From assembly GCA_029945375.1 (NCBI GenBank), contig CM057068.1:620001-684000 (forward strand): DNA of 64,000 nucleotides, given 5' to 3'. The notes under the pieces were generated by a model. It searched no databases. It was not told the DNA's origin and was given only the letters and a program-made list of their open reading frames with translations. Made by a program: the position numbers and the translations under genes. Below, in pieces: positions 21,540 through 32,400 of the stretch. How positions within the stretch are numbered: the stretch's first letter is position 1; the number at the start of each line of letters is the position of its first letter. This DNA is from Agaricus subrufescens (lineage: Eukaryota; Basidiomycota; Agaricomycetes; Agaricales; Agaricaceae).

Positions 21540-21985
21540 TCCCTTTGTCGCTAGGTTTGGGCGTCACGGTGAACACATCAAGTAAACGTGATGCAGATAG
21601 TTCGAGCCGGCAGAAAATTATCCATATGATAATCCACTGGCATAACGATTCGACATCATGGATGAAATTGAATTCCACATACACCTTTGAGGCGTCACCT
21701 GTTTCAGTGTCCCAGAGCGGCTTGGGACGGCGTTTGAGAGAGAGATGATTTTGCGCATATACTTCTAGTGGCATAAAATACGGGGTTCCCTGTAACAAGC
21801 ATCAGCGACATTGATTGAGCCGCCATGGGAGAAAATCTCACAGTTTTGGGGTCAGTACTAGCCACCCGGTTTGCCGAGACGTCTCGCGCATATTCTAGAT
21901 CACTCAGTTTCGCCCTGACTCCATCTTTGCCACGCACCAAGATGATGTTGCCCTCACTCACACCCCGATGCACCCGTTCTAACCT
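21540..21985 (-). pseudogene. Truncated FunK1 kinase copy
   Basis: Closely matches exons 6 and 7 of the FunK1 gene, including the intron between them (shared TAACAAGCATCAGCGACATT). The copy was therefore made from DNA, not from mRNA. It retains SEGNIILVRGKDG, GTPYFMPLE and HDVESL. However, the catalytic Asp of HQDVSEGN is Gly (HRGVSEGN), one residue is inserted before WIIIWI, and everything upstream of the catalytic loop and after about SRLLDVFTV is missing. It cannot encode an active kinase. Confidence 0.85.
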
Positions 21986-22285
21986 TGGTAAAACCGACAC
22001 AAGGACGCGGTCAGAAGTAATTGATGTAGCCTCATTTCGGACCCGAAGTCAATCTACGTCAGAATACTGTACACACTATCCATACTCATACAAAAACTAA
22101 ACGTGTCCATATAGAAGCTAGGTAGAGGTGCAGCCAGGGTCATGTGAAATTAAGCTTTGATGCGCCTATTAATGGGACTATCATTGTTCGGAATGGCGGT
22201 ACTTGATGTACCCGCGACATTCACAGCCCAATCATCTCCTGCGGTATAGCGGGTGCCGAAATGTCCAATTGCATCTTCACCCCTG

Positions 22286-24415
22286 TCAAAGATGAGGACC
22301 GTGATTTACGACCCACTCCAGTGATATCTCAACATCTATAATACCAGCTCCCAGGCCTATCGGGAAATCAACTTCTTTGCGTGAAAACCGAATGGTCTGG
22401 GCTATTGCTCCGTGAGCATCTTGCACTGTCGGTGGAGGATGTGGCATGTGAAATGTCGGAATGAGCCATATCCAACCCATAAATACCTACGGATATTTAA
22501 GATGAGCGATTTCATGCACCTCAAGTAGAAAGAACTACTCACCTGGCCTGTGTATAGTTTGATTCTGACTTCGCGCTCGGCGTTCAGCAGTACACCCCGC
22601 TCTTGATTATGGTCGAGTTTTGATGATGATTTTGATGTATCATCATTGGATGTTCCTGAACGTGTGCGCGGTCTCGATGCAGGGCTACCCATAGGTGAGT
22701 TCTCACATGTAGGAAGACCAAGATCTTCTATTTGATTTTGTGGTACTTTTTCGCCCGAAGAGGTATCCATAATATCTTTTCGGATACCCTCCCATGATTT
22801 GTTGGACAGAGGTCGAAGTGTGTATGTTGATATTTTTTCTCCCTATGCATCGCATGGTGAATAATCAACCCGAGAGCAAAACAGCGTTGACTGACCATAT
22901 CGTCTTCTTGGTGCACTCTCTCAGTGGCTGGGCTAACTTCACCTAGCCTACCAAAACAACGAACCATCTTTTGCTTGTCCCATCTTCCATCGCTAAACAT
23001 CGCCGCCAGTTTCTCTTCCTCTCCTTTCTCCCCTTGAATATTCATATGATCCGAACCAGGCCTACGAACACCAAGTTTCCCGTTCTCATCTCGAGAATAC
23101 TTTTCCCATTTCTCCAACCTCGATATAAATTCATCATCGTATCGCGCCAGTGAAGCCCACACCTGAGTCGACCCTACGTTGATCTTCACTTTAGATGACC
23201 CCTTCTCGATGACAAAGTTGGCTGCTTTGAGGAGGCCCACTTTTACATTCGAAAGTTCTCGGAAGCGTATCTTTATTTCTGTCATTCTGACGTGCTTCGG
23301 AGGCTTGGCCGTGAAGGAATCGATAGAAGGAGAGGGTGTTATCGAATTGAGAGACCAGAAACCTTCCGGAGCCTCATGTGCCAAGCAGAGAGCCCAATAA
23401 TACAGGAAACGACGTTGACTAGGGATAGAGACACCTTGTTTTTGTTTCTCACTTGGACTGGATGGTGGTTTCATTCTTCGGGAAGTATGTAGGTCAAGTA
23501 CCCCTTTCAAGGTTTCCGTTAATGAGGTCTCTTGATCGCGAGATAGGGACTCTGTGCTACTCGGTAACGATGCGAGAGCGGAGCTGTTAGTGACTGAATC
23601 TGTGGAAACAGGAAAATCAGAATCGGGAATAGCACATTCGCAGTTTGATGCAGACCTTGATCATCTGGCATAGCATCCACTGTTTCTTGTACACGTTGGC
23701 CGACCCATTCTTTTTCTGTGTGGCTATGCTGTACGATGGATGGTGTAGGCTCATCGTGCACCGCTACAAGGTAAGCACAGGCCATCATCCCGGATCTACC
23801 TTTTCCCGCTGCATTTGGGTGATTTTTTAGTCAACTTGAGATGTGGAGTAGCAGGACAAAAGAGAACCTTTGCAATGTAAAACAGCGACTCTTTCTGGTG
23901 AATCGTTCAACCATGTTCTCATCTCTCTCGCTGCAAGCGGCATAATAGCAAGCGGTGGGGCACTATATAAAAAAAGCCATTTAGTAAAAAAAATATATTT
24001 GCGGGGTATGCATTGGATGTGGATAACTCACTGATGATCCGGGAATGGATATCTACTAACTCTCCCCTCGAAACATTTGGGATCGTAAGAGTTCTCTCCG
24101 AGCGGACAAAAATTGAATATCCAATAATTATTCCTGTGCCTGTGGTCCAAAAACTTCTTTGCGTCGGCTCTCTTGTTCCTATAATAACCTTCTAATCCAG
24201 TTGCTGGATAGCCCATAATTATGATTCTGTCGGTCACGTATACAAGGTCTATCAACGGTTTTTGAGAGAAGCAGACGTCCGTCAGATATCAGATATCAAT
24301 GCTAATGTATCGAGGAGAACCCCGACCAGAAACACTCACCCAATTCGAGTCCGAGCTCGCTATCTTTGAAACGGGCCTTGTTTCCAGAGACGAGGCGGCG
24401 AATATAGTCGGCCAT
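22286..24415 (-). CDS. TEP1: PTEN/TEP1 phosphatidylinositol-3-phosphatase
   Basis: Seven minus-strand exons (24415-24340, 24248-24032, 23962-23868, 23808-23656, 23599-22896, 22842-22543, 22486-22286) give 581 residues. PTEN removes the 3-phosphate from PI(3,4,5)P3 and opposes PI3-kinase signalling. Landmarks: MADYIRRLVSGNKARF (membrane-binding start), YVTDRIIIMGYPATGLEGYY, then YPFPDHHAPP. The P-loop is HCKAGKGRSG with Cys near residue 128; the human motif has Thr where this has Ser. The intron after HCK splits the Ala codon inside the catalytic loop. After GVSIPSQRRFLYYW comes a C2-like region (KVKINVGSTQVWASLARYD and a C-terminal IDVEISLEWVV strand). It is longer than human PTEN because of Ser/Thr-rich insertions before and within the C2 part (for example RPRTRSGTSNDDTSKSSS). 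Confidence 0.93.
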
Positions 24416-25296
24416 GACGTGTTGAGTGGAGAGGTGAGGGTATGATTGAGACGGCTGTTTATGGTATTAGTGGGTGGCGCGTGAAATGGGAACATTACTG
24501 CTGTACACAGGAGAGGAGCGCCTCTTCGGAACAATTTGTTGCAAACTGGCCATCAGGTGTTTGGTAAGAGCTTTGTGTTCAAACATTCTCTCGCACGCTA
24601 TCGTCTCTCTCAAGTCATAGCTTCGCGTTTCACACACTGCCAGCGCCGAGGACCTGATACTTTTTCCGACTACACGCCAGTATTCACGATGATTCAACGA
24701 TTTCATATACCCTGACTAACAGGTGCTTTGATTTGTGGGTATACGAACTTGAGATCAATTTATCAAAAGTTTATCATTCTGATGTTGCGGAACCCTGCAC
24801 TTCGGGATTGTCGTTGCAAATTGGGGTAGCTTTTGGGCACGATGTAAGTCACCGGTTCAGTCTCAATACTGGCGAATTGAATTTTCAGGGGTTAGATAAA
24901 ATATCATGCTTCTATTCCATACTTTGCATAAACCTCGCTTCGATTTGCTTCAACTTCGCAGTGACGACTAAAGGTCTAAGCTAGCTATTTGTGATCATGA
25001 TAAGTCTACCATGATTTCTCCCCACATGCTATTATGGCTGTCGCTATATTTGTTGATCGGGTGAATCGCGGGTTCGGTCGTGTATTTGATATTAATCAGG
25101 GACGTCTTTAGAAAATCATATAAATGGGTGTGATGACATGTTCATCGGCAACTGACATATGACTACAGCAACATGTGGTACATCCTTCTGAATTTCACAA
25201 AGGGGTGTTCCTGACGCATGTGTATAAGAAGGTTGAGGTGTTTTGAAAAGATGTGTCAAGTTCCAGCCCCCCTCGGATTCTTGTCGAACTGATACC
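24416..25296. other. Intergenic between divergent genes
   Basis: About 880 bases upstream of both TEP1 and the beta-lactamase-like gene, so it should hold both promoters. I see no supported gene; the open frame at 24733-24984 lacks conserved character. Confidence 0.5.
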
Positions 25297-27047
25297 ATGA
25301 TCTTGAGCAAGAACCTCTGTAGTCTTCTAGGCCTCGTCGGTTTGGCATTTGCAAGAGACAATCTGGCACGAGATGGTATCACGTTGGCTTCTGGCGGTGC
25401 ACTCCCGAGTGGGATCGTTAATCCCGAGGCTTTACAAGAATTAGAGGCGAACATAACGGCGTATACCAAGGCGGCAAACTATGGATCTCCGAGTTTCAAT
25501 CAAGTTCATCCATTGTACCCAGGCGCAGTTGGCTTGTGGGTTTGTTTTCGACAAAACTACTCTCTTGTACTCATAGTTCGATGCAAAGAGTCGCAAATGA
25601 AGGCACTATTGTATCGCACTTCAGTACTGGATACTCGTACAAGTATGCAGATGCCAACGGGACAGAGTTACCTCAATCAGAATGGGTCCCGTTGGGAAAA
25701 GACGATATATTTGATAGTACGTCCTTTCTAAACGTCCATGAAGAAAGTAACTTGAGTATAAACTATGTAGTGGCATCATTGACCAAGATGTTTACGACCA
25801 TTGTTGCGTTGCAGCAGCTTGAGAGAGGTGCTTTTGCTTTGAATGATACTGTGGTATCACACTTGCCAGGATTTGATGGTGAGTGCGTTTCCATGTGATG
25901 CGGCGAAATTGGCGATGAATGTTTTGGTAGTGGGTGGAAAGGCAACGGTTACTGTGCAGATGTTGATGACGCACACATCGGGTTTCGATGCGGATCCGGA
26001 TCCCGGGTTGTGGTACGGGTACGTCGGTTGATTAATTGATGATACCAATAAAGTTAGATGTGACCGGATAAATCAGGTATCCGACCGTTGAAGATAGGAA
26101 GCATGCTGTGCTTCAAACGGCGTTAATTAATAAACCAGGAAAAGTTTACCTTTATTCCGACCTCAGTAAGTCCCAAGGCACATATTTGGGGCATACTGAA
26201 TGACCTTGGGGATTGATTTTAGACTATATGTCGTTGCAACTTTTGCTTGAACATGTGACTGGTAAAGCATTGGATGATTTGCTGAAGGAAGACCTGACAG
26301 GACCATTGAATATGACCTCGACATTCTACAACCGAGGGAACGTACAGTTGAATCAGAGTGAATTGGCTGAGGCGCATATTGTCAGCACCGAGTATCAAAT
26401 CGAAGTCTTGGGGGCGATAGAACCGGATAGGCCACAGCCAGTTTGGGGCACAGTAAGCATGAACGCTTGTCCGGTTGCTGATTCGGATAGCTGATGTGGA
26501 TCATACGGCAGGTGCATGATGAGAATGCCTGTGGTCTGGATGGGGTTTCCGGCCACGCAGGGCTATACTCTAGTGCATCGGATTTGGCAATATTCTGCCA
26601 AGTAAGTAACTGGACAACGGCGAACCAAAAATAGAACACTGACAGGGCGTTTGTGCAGATGATTCTGAATAACGGAACGTACGGAGGCACACGGGTTTTG
26701 AAGCCGGAAACAGTTGATTTGATCTTTACCAACTTTAACAAGGCATTCCCTGGTGATGCGCATGGGCTTGGGTTTGAGCTAGATCAGTTCTATTGGAGCG
26801 GTGCAATGGCCAGCTTGCAGACGGCTGGGCATACTGGCTACACAGGCACATCACTAGCTATTGACAGACGTAAGTCGTACCCAAGAATTCCGCCGAGACA
26901 CGTATGCTGATGGGAACGGCGGCAGCGAGCAATACGCTTTGGGTGTTGCTGACCAACAGAGTGCACCCCAGCCGGAACTGGTCGAACATCAACATTGCGA
27001 GGGAGAACATGGGTCACTACGTGGCCAAGGCATTGGGGCGGATAAGT
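25297..27047 (+). CDS. Secreted serine beta-lactamase-like hydrolase
   Basis: Nine exons (25297-25535, 25577-25716, 25771-25878, 25931-26018, 26077-26165, 26223-26452, 26512-26601, 26659-26869, 26926-27047) give about 438 residues. This is the class C beta-lactamase/esterase fold (peptidase family S12 type). A signal peptide (MILSKNLCSLLGLVGLAFA) is followed by the nucleophile motif SLTK (residues about 129-132), the YSD motif in YLYSDLNYMS, and HTG in AGHTGYTG at the KTG position. MLMTHTSGFD and DGVSGHAGLYSSASDL are further family motifs. Natural substrates of fungal members are mostly unknown. The last conserved segment is TLWVLLTNRVHPSRNW; after NINIAR a two-base gain (GA within GCGAGAGGGAG) seems to shift the frame. 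The protein then ends in an unrelated short tail, whereas the other frame would continue ENMGHYVAKALGR. Confidence 0.85.
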
Positions 27048-27055
27048 GGTTAACT

Positions 27056-27387
27056 CATTACAGTACAAAATTAGTAACAAAATTTGTGACCCCAAAGAAT
27101 CAGTCTATGAAACACGTGACTCGGGGAGTAAGGACGAGAGCGACGACGAGGGAGCCCGCTGGAGCCTTGCAGAGTTCTGGGCCTGACGGAATGATTCTTC
27201 GGGTCCGCCAGGTGTCGTAGGAAAAAAACTGAAAAAATAAGAATGATGTGGGGGGCGCGGATATTGCTGTGGGGCGATCCCCAAAGAAACGAAAATTAAT
27301 AGATCATAAAATAAACGCCGCTGCCATATATTTTCGTCAGTTTGGCCCTCTTTTCCCTCGTCCTCTCCTTTCCCAACGACGACCACC
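27056..27387. promoter_or_regulatory. Upstream region of the desaturase gene
   Basis: About 330 bases between the hydrolase and OLE1. AT-rich near 27290-27320 (AAAATTAATAGATCATAAAA), then a CT-rich leader (27345-27385) just before the start codon, typical of a strongly expressed fungal gene. No specific regulatory site was identified. Confidence 0.4.
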
Positions 27388-29016
27388 ATGCCTTCCACCG
27401 CTTCCTCCAAGGCGGCCACGGTCACTGAAGAGATCGTCCCCGCCGACCTCAACATCCCCGATAACTATGTCGCCCACACCTTGAAGACCCAAAAGCCTCT
27501 TCCTCCTATCCAGTGGAAAAATTGGTACAATGAAATTAATTGGCTCAGCACCATTATCCTCACCGTCACCCCCACTATTGGCCTCATTGGTACTCTCTTG
27601 ACGTCCCTTCGCAAGGAGACATTTTTCTTCGCCGTCTTCTACTACTTCGTCACCGGGCTCGGCATCACCGCAGGTTACCACCGTCTGTGGGCTCACCGCT
27701 CTTACAACGCGAGTCCTACTCTCCAATATATATTGGCAACGGTCGGTGCGGGTGCTGTTGAGGGTTCCATTAAGTGGTGGTGCCGTGGTCACCGTGCCCA
27801 CCACCGCTACACCGACACCGAGCTCGACCCTTACAATGCCCCCAAAGGCTTCCTCCATTCACACATTGGCTGGATGATCCTCAAGCCGCGTCGCAAGCCA
27901 GGTGTTGCCGATGTGAGCGACTTGACGAAGAGCCCTGTTGTGCGGTGGCAACACAGGCATTACCTTACTTTGATTCTCACTATGGGATTCCTTGTCCCTA
28001 CTGTGATTCCTTGGTTATTGTGGGGTGACGCTCGAGGTGGATTCGTTTATGCTGGTGTTATCCGTTTGTGTTTCGTCCACCACGTCAGTACTTGTTCCAA
28101 TTTTTTTTTAAATTTGTCGCGTCAAGCTCACGTGCTCATATCCCCAGTCTACATTCTGTGTTAACTCACTGGCTCACTGGCTCGGAGAGGCCCCCTTCGA
28201 TGACAAGCACACTCCTCGCGACCACATTATCACTGCTTTTGCCACCATTGGTGAAGGTTACCACAACTTCCACCACCAGTTCCCCATGGACTACCGTAAT
28301 GCCATTAAATGGTACCAATATGACCCTACCAAATGGTTTATTTGGGCGTGCTCTAAGCTCGGACTTGCAAGCCATTTGAAGGTTCGTAAACCTCCGCTTG
28401 TAGATTATTGTTATTTGACGCCGAGTTCTCCATAGATTTTCCCCGATAATGAGGTCAAGAAGGGTCAGCTTACCATGCAGCTCAAGAAGTTGAGGGAGAC
28501 ACAAGAAAAACTTGTTTGGCCTAGTGACAACAGCGATCTTCCTGTCATCAGCTGGGACAGCTGTAAGTGCCTCAACTTCGTTCAGCGTATGTGACTCGGC
28601 GCTGATTTTTATCACCAGTCCGGGAACAGTCCCTCAAGCGCCCCTTGATCGTCATTGCTGGATTCATTCATGATGTTTCTGACTTCATTGAGGAACACCC
28701 TGGAGGCGCTCACCTACTCGTCAAGAATATCGGCAAGGATGCGACGACCGCTTTCTTCGGTGGTGTATATGATCACTCTAACGCTGCCCACAATGTGAGT
28801 ACAAGTTTGCAACGTTTGGATGCAATTGTTGACGTTTCTTCTCAGTTACTCTCAATGAAGCGAGTGGGCGTTCTTCATGGCGGTTCTCAGACCGGTGTTG
28901 ATGAAAAGGCAATTCCTCCTGGTCAACGACTACGCATTGCGCGGTACAATGAGCTCAGTGCTTCACCGTACAATAGCGGTACTGGCTACTCTGACAGCGA
29001 GGGCCTGTTGGGATGA
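27388..29016 (+). CDS. OLE1: Stearoyl-CoA (Delta-9) desaturase with cytochrome b5
   Basis: Five exons (27388-28083, 28148-28381, 28436-28562, 28619-28794, 28846-29016) give 467 residues. The ER enzyme puts a cis double bond at C9 of palmitoyl- and stearoyl-CoA, using oxygen and electrons from its own cytochrome b5 domain. The three histidine boxes are HRLWAH (98-103), HRAHH (135-139) and HNFHH (271-275), which ligate the di-iron centre. Hydrophobic spans lie at [32 protein letters not shown] and [18 protein letters not shown]. The C-terminal cytochrome b5 domain carries the heme motif HPGG (379-382). Length and domain order match yeast Ole1. Codon use is strongly C-ending in exon 1 (GTC, ACC, CTC), unlike neighbours, which suggests high expression. 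Confidence 0.97.
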
Positions 29017-29455
29017 ACGGATGATGAGCTAATAGATGATCGTAACATGATGCGTTTATACTTATTCTGGATAGATACCCAGGTGCAAAACACTTGGGGA
29101 AAGGATTTTTGTGACCTTGTGGCTCTTCCGTTGACTTTATTTTTCTTTTGTGCATTTTTTTTCTGCTCTATGCAATAGTCACCGGTGTCCTAATTTTTTT
29201 GCATTGCATTAATGAAAGAGATTGATAACAATTGGACCACCGGCTTGAGTTCTGGTACCGTATGTATGATGTAACCTGAGTCAATATCTGCTTAGTCACA
29301 TGAGCAAAGCTGATAATGCTCGCCGAGTACGATGTCCTTGCACCGCCCATCCTTACTCTTCATAATCGCCTTTGAGGCCCAGAAAACTAGGGTATATAAC
29401 CGCTTGAGCATCCAACTGCTCAACATTTTGATAAGGCTGATCTACCTCCATCAGG
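29017..29455. other. Intergenic, OLE1 3' end to LTN1 5' end
   Basis: About 440 bases. Holds the desaturase 3' untranslated region and presumably the LTN1 promoter. No gene or repeat seen. Confidence 0.5.
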
Positions 29456-32400
29456 ATGCCAAAAGCTGGCAAATCCTCCGCTTCCTCTGCAACACGTAAA
29501 AAGCATCAGAAAAAAGCCGCAGTCGCTCTTGGACTTGACGTCGATCCTTCTTCATCCTCAACTAAACAGCAGTCTGGTGGTAAGCCGAAAAACAAAGAAA
29601 AGACTGGGAGAGGGAAGAAGGATGGGAAGAAGGAACCTAGAGTTAAAGCCTATATCCCGCCTGTGAAACCGGTCAGAAGTCAGCCGGACCCTTTGGATGT
29701 TGGAGGACTTGCGAGGAGACTGCCACCGGATTTGGTCGTTATTTTGAGAAATGTGGGGAAGAAGGCGCAGGTGACGAAGATTAAGGCTCTTGAGGAGTTG
29801 GGAAGTGTGTGGATTGAAAGAGCGGTGAATCATGATGCGGATGGGGTGTTGGTTGCAAATCTGGTTGAGATGATTCCTGCTTGGGTACGTTTTTGTTTTA
29901 CCTTACTGTTTTACGGTAAGCTAATTGATCTATCTATCAATGGGTAGATGCACTATATTCCAGCACTATTTATTCACCCCTCTCGACGAGTTCGTCTACT
30001 CGCTATCACCGTACACCTGAACCTTCTCAAGATTCCCGAAGTGCGAAATCAGATATTGTTCTATTTAAAGGAGACAGCGACCAGCGATGAAGCGGAGAGC
30101 GTACTTGGCAGCTGGTGTGTGCTTGTGCATGACATCGAGAACAGTGTCGCGGGCATTGGAAAGGAGGCTTGGGATTCGTTCATTCGATATCCTTCACCTA
30201 TCTCTGGGCAAGAATCTCAAGATGAAGGAAGCGATTATTATATGCTCACTGATACCCCGAGAAACGCGGTTTTCGGATTTGTTCAGCGAGCGATAATGGA
30301 CCCGCTAGAAGTCTACAACTATCTCAATCCTCCTCCGACGAGTACCGCGCCTACACCGCCTGTTTCTGCTAATTCGAAGAATCAGAGATCTGTAGCTGGA
30401 GGAAAGGGTGGAGTTGTGAGTAAACAGCGACAGTTGGCTGACGCAATTGTGGCTGCACGAAAGATGGGGAATGAAGAAGAATATACGAGGAGTAAGACGG
30501 AGGAGTTTGATGAAAGTGAGGTGGATAGGAAAGCTAGACTGAGGATTGGTGGGTTGGGTGGGTTAAAATGGTTCCTAGGTGAGTTTTGTTACCTGATACT
30601 TTTATGGATACGCACTCACGGAAAGGCGTAATCAGAGATGGATCAGAGTCAGATCACAGATGAAATCTTAACGCCGTTGAAAAATCCTTTGTTGTGGACC
30701 GTATTATATCATGGTCAAAACCCTCCATTCGTTCATTCTTCCAGAGATTTTGGTGGTGGAGCGGAGGGGTTTGGTTTTGGGCAGCCGAATGTGAGGAAAG
30801 CTGGATGGGGGTTGCTGATGAAGCTTTTACAGGACCATAAAGGTGAGGATATGCCTTGTTCATTAAGTTCCACTGTATTCTGACTGAAAGTATGATAGCG
30901 CATATATCACCCTTGTTGGAGGTGTTGAGCTTCGCTGTGCTCAGATCTGCCTGGGTCGAGCCTGATACTCTAGTTCAAGGGGTAATGTGGCAACCACTGT
31001 TGACGTTTATCAAAGGTGCGTACGTATGCCAATTTAATTTGTCATTGTAGGAAACCAAACGAGTTATTTAGAATTCCCTAATTGCTGGAACGTTGAACTT
31101 GAATGCTCTCAAGCTCCCCTCGACCAGGGAGGGACTGCTTTGAATGACGATGATAGTGATGATGAAGACGAGGGTGAAGATGAAGATGAAGATGATCCCG
31201 AGGGAGGTCCTGGACGAGGATCACAACCAACAGCGGAGAATAACATCAAGCCTTCCTTATCATATCAAGAGTTCTTACAATTCCTGCAATTGGGTTGTTT
31301 GGGATCCCCTGTACAAGGCTATCCAGCGGTTGTAGTCATCCTCTCAACTATACCCTCATCTGTAAGTTTTTTCTCCTATGTCGTATATATGTCTTAATTG
31401 CGGTTTTCCGTTGTATAGATTATGGCATCGTCAGGAACGAAGACTCCTGTCGAGGATCTTTTCACGTCACTTTGGGCAGCTCTTGATGGCCGGGCATTAA
31501 GCTCTTTGCATCGTGCGGTCACGTCTGCGGCTTTTATATCGGCTGTACTGGAATGTGCGGTGTTCATGTCTCGGAGGTTTCTCGTAGAGCGAACAAAACC
31601 GAAAGAAGCACAACCTAGTTCAACGCCTTCAATCCCGTCAGTTTCTGGTGAAACAGAAACGTCAGATTTTCGCGAGGAAACTAGAGGTCTCATACGGAGC
31701 CAATTTGGGAAAGTCTGGGAGGAGATCAAGAATGGGAAATTGAAGGTGGAAGAGCGTGCTGCTGCGAGACTTGTAGCTCGAAATCTAGATTCGCTCCAGA
31801 AGCTGGATGCTACGTTTTCTGACGATACGCAACTTAGAAACGCGGCCTGGAGTACTTTGAAGACCGGGCTCCAGGACGCCACGAAGACCAACCCGGGAAT
31901 TGTTACAACGTTTTTGAAGGTATTATCTGATCATCATCGGGATGGTTCACATTCGGGGACGGAAATCGAGGACTTTGTATATGGTGTTTTGACTGGTAGC
32001 ATGGAGCGGGTTGATCTGTTATTGAAAGAAGGGAATGCTCAAGGCTCAACAGAAGACGTCAAGTTCTTGGGTTGTATGCTTGATCAATTTAGAGAGGGAC
32101 TATTCGACAACAAAGTCTTTTCTCAGGTTCGCCTTGTTTTGCTTCATATGGGGATGTCTAACTGACGTGATTTTGCAAAAACCAAGGGCTTTGATGAACT
32201 TTTACAAGCTCATGCCGCGCCACTGCTAGAATCCTCGCCGGAGTTACTCTTTTCGTATTTTGCTTATCGAAAAGATGAAGGCAAAGTTTCGGACTTGTGG
32301 CATGTTCTCTTAGGCCTCATTGCCACCAACTCGCATGATCTTGAAAAGACGAGGAAGACGGCGTCAAATGTCATTCAAGCTGTCCAGAAGGGTAGTCTCC

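Noticed and set aside
27337..27858. Minus-strand open frame of 173 codons
   Set aside because: Antisense of desaturase exon 1, kept open by its C-ending codon bias.
28166..28615. Minus-strand open frame of 149 codons
   Set aside because: Antisense shadow of desaturase exons 2-3; it crosses their introns and has no domain.
31394..31891. Minus-strand open frame of 165 codons
   Set aside because: Antisense of LTN1 exon 6; the sense strand joins the listerin model in phase on both sides.
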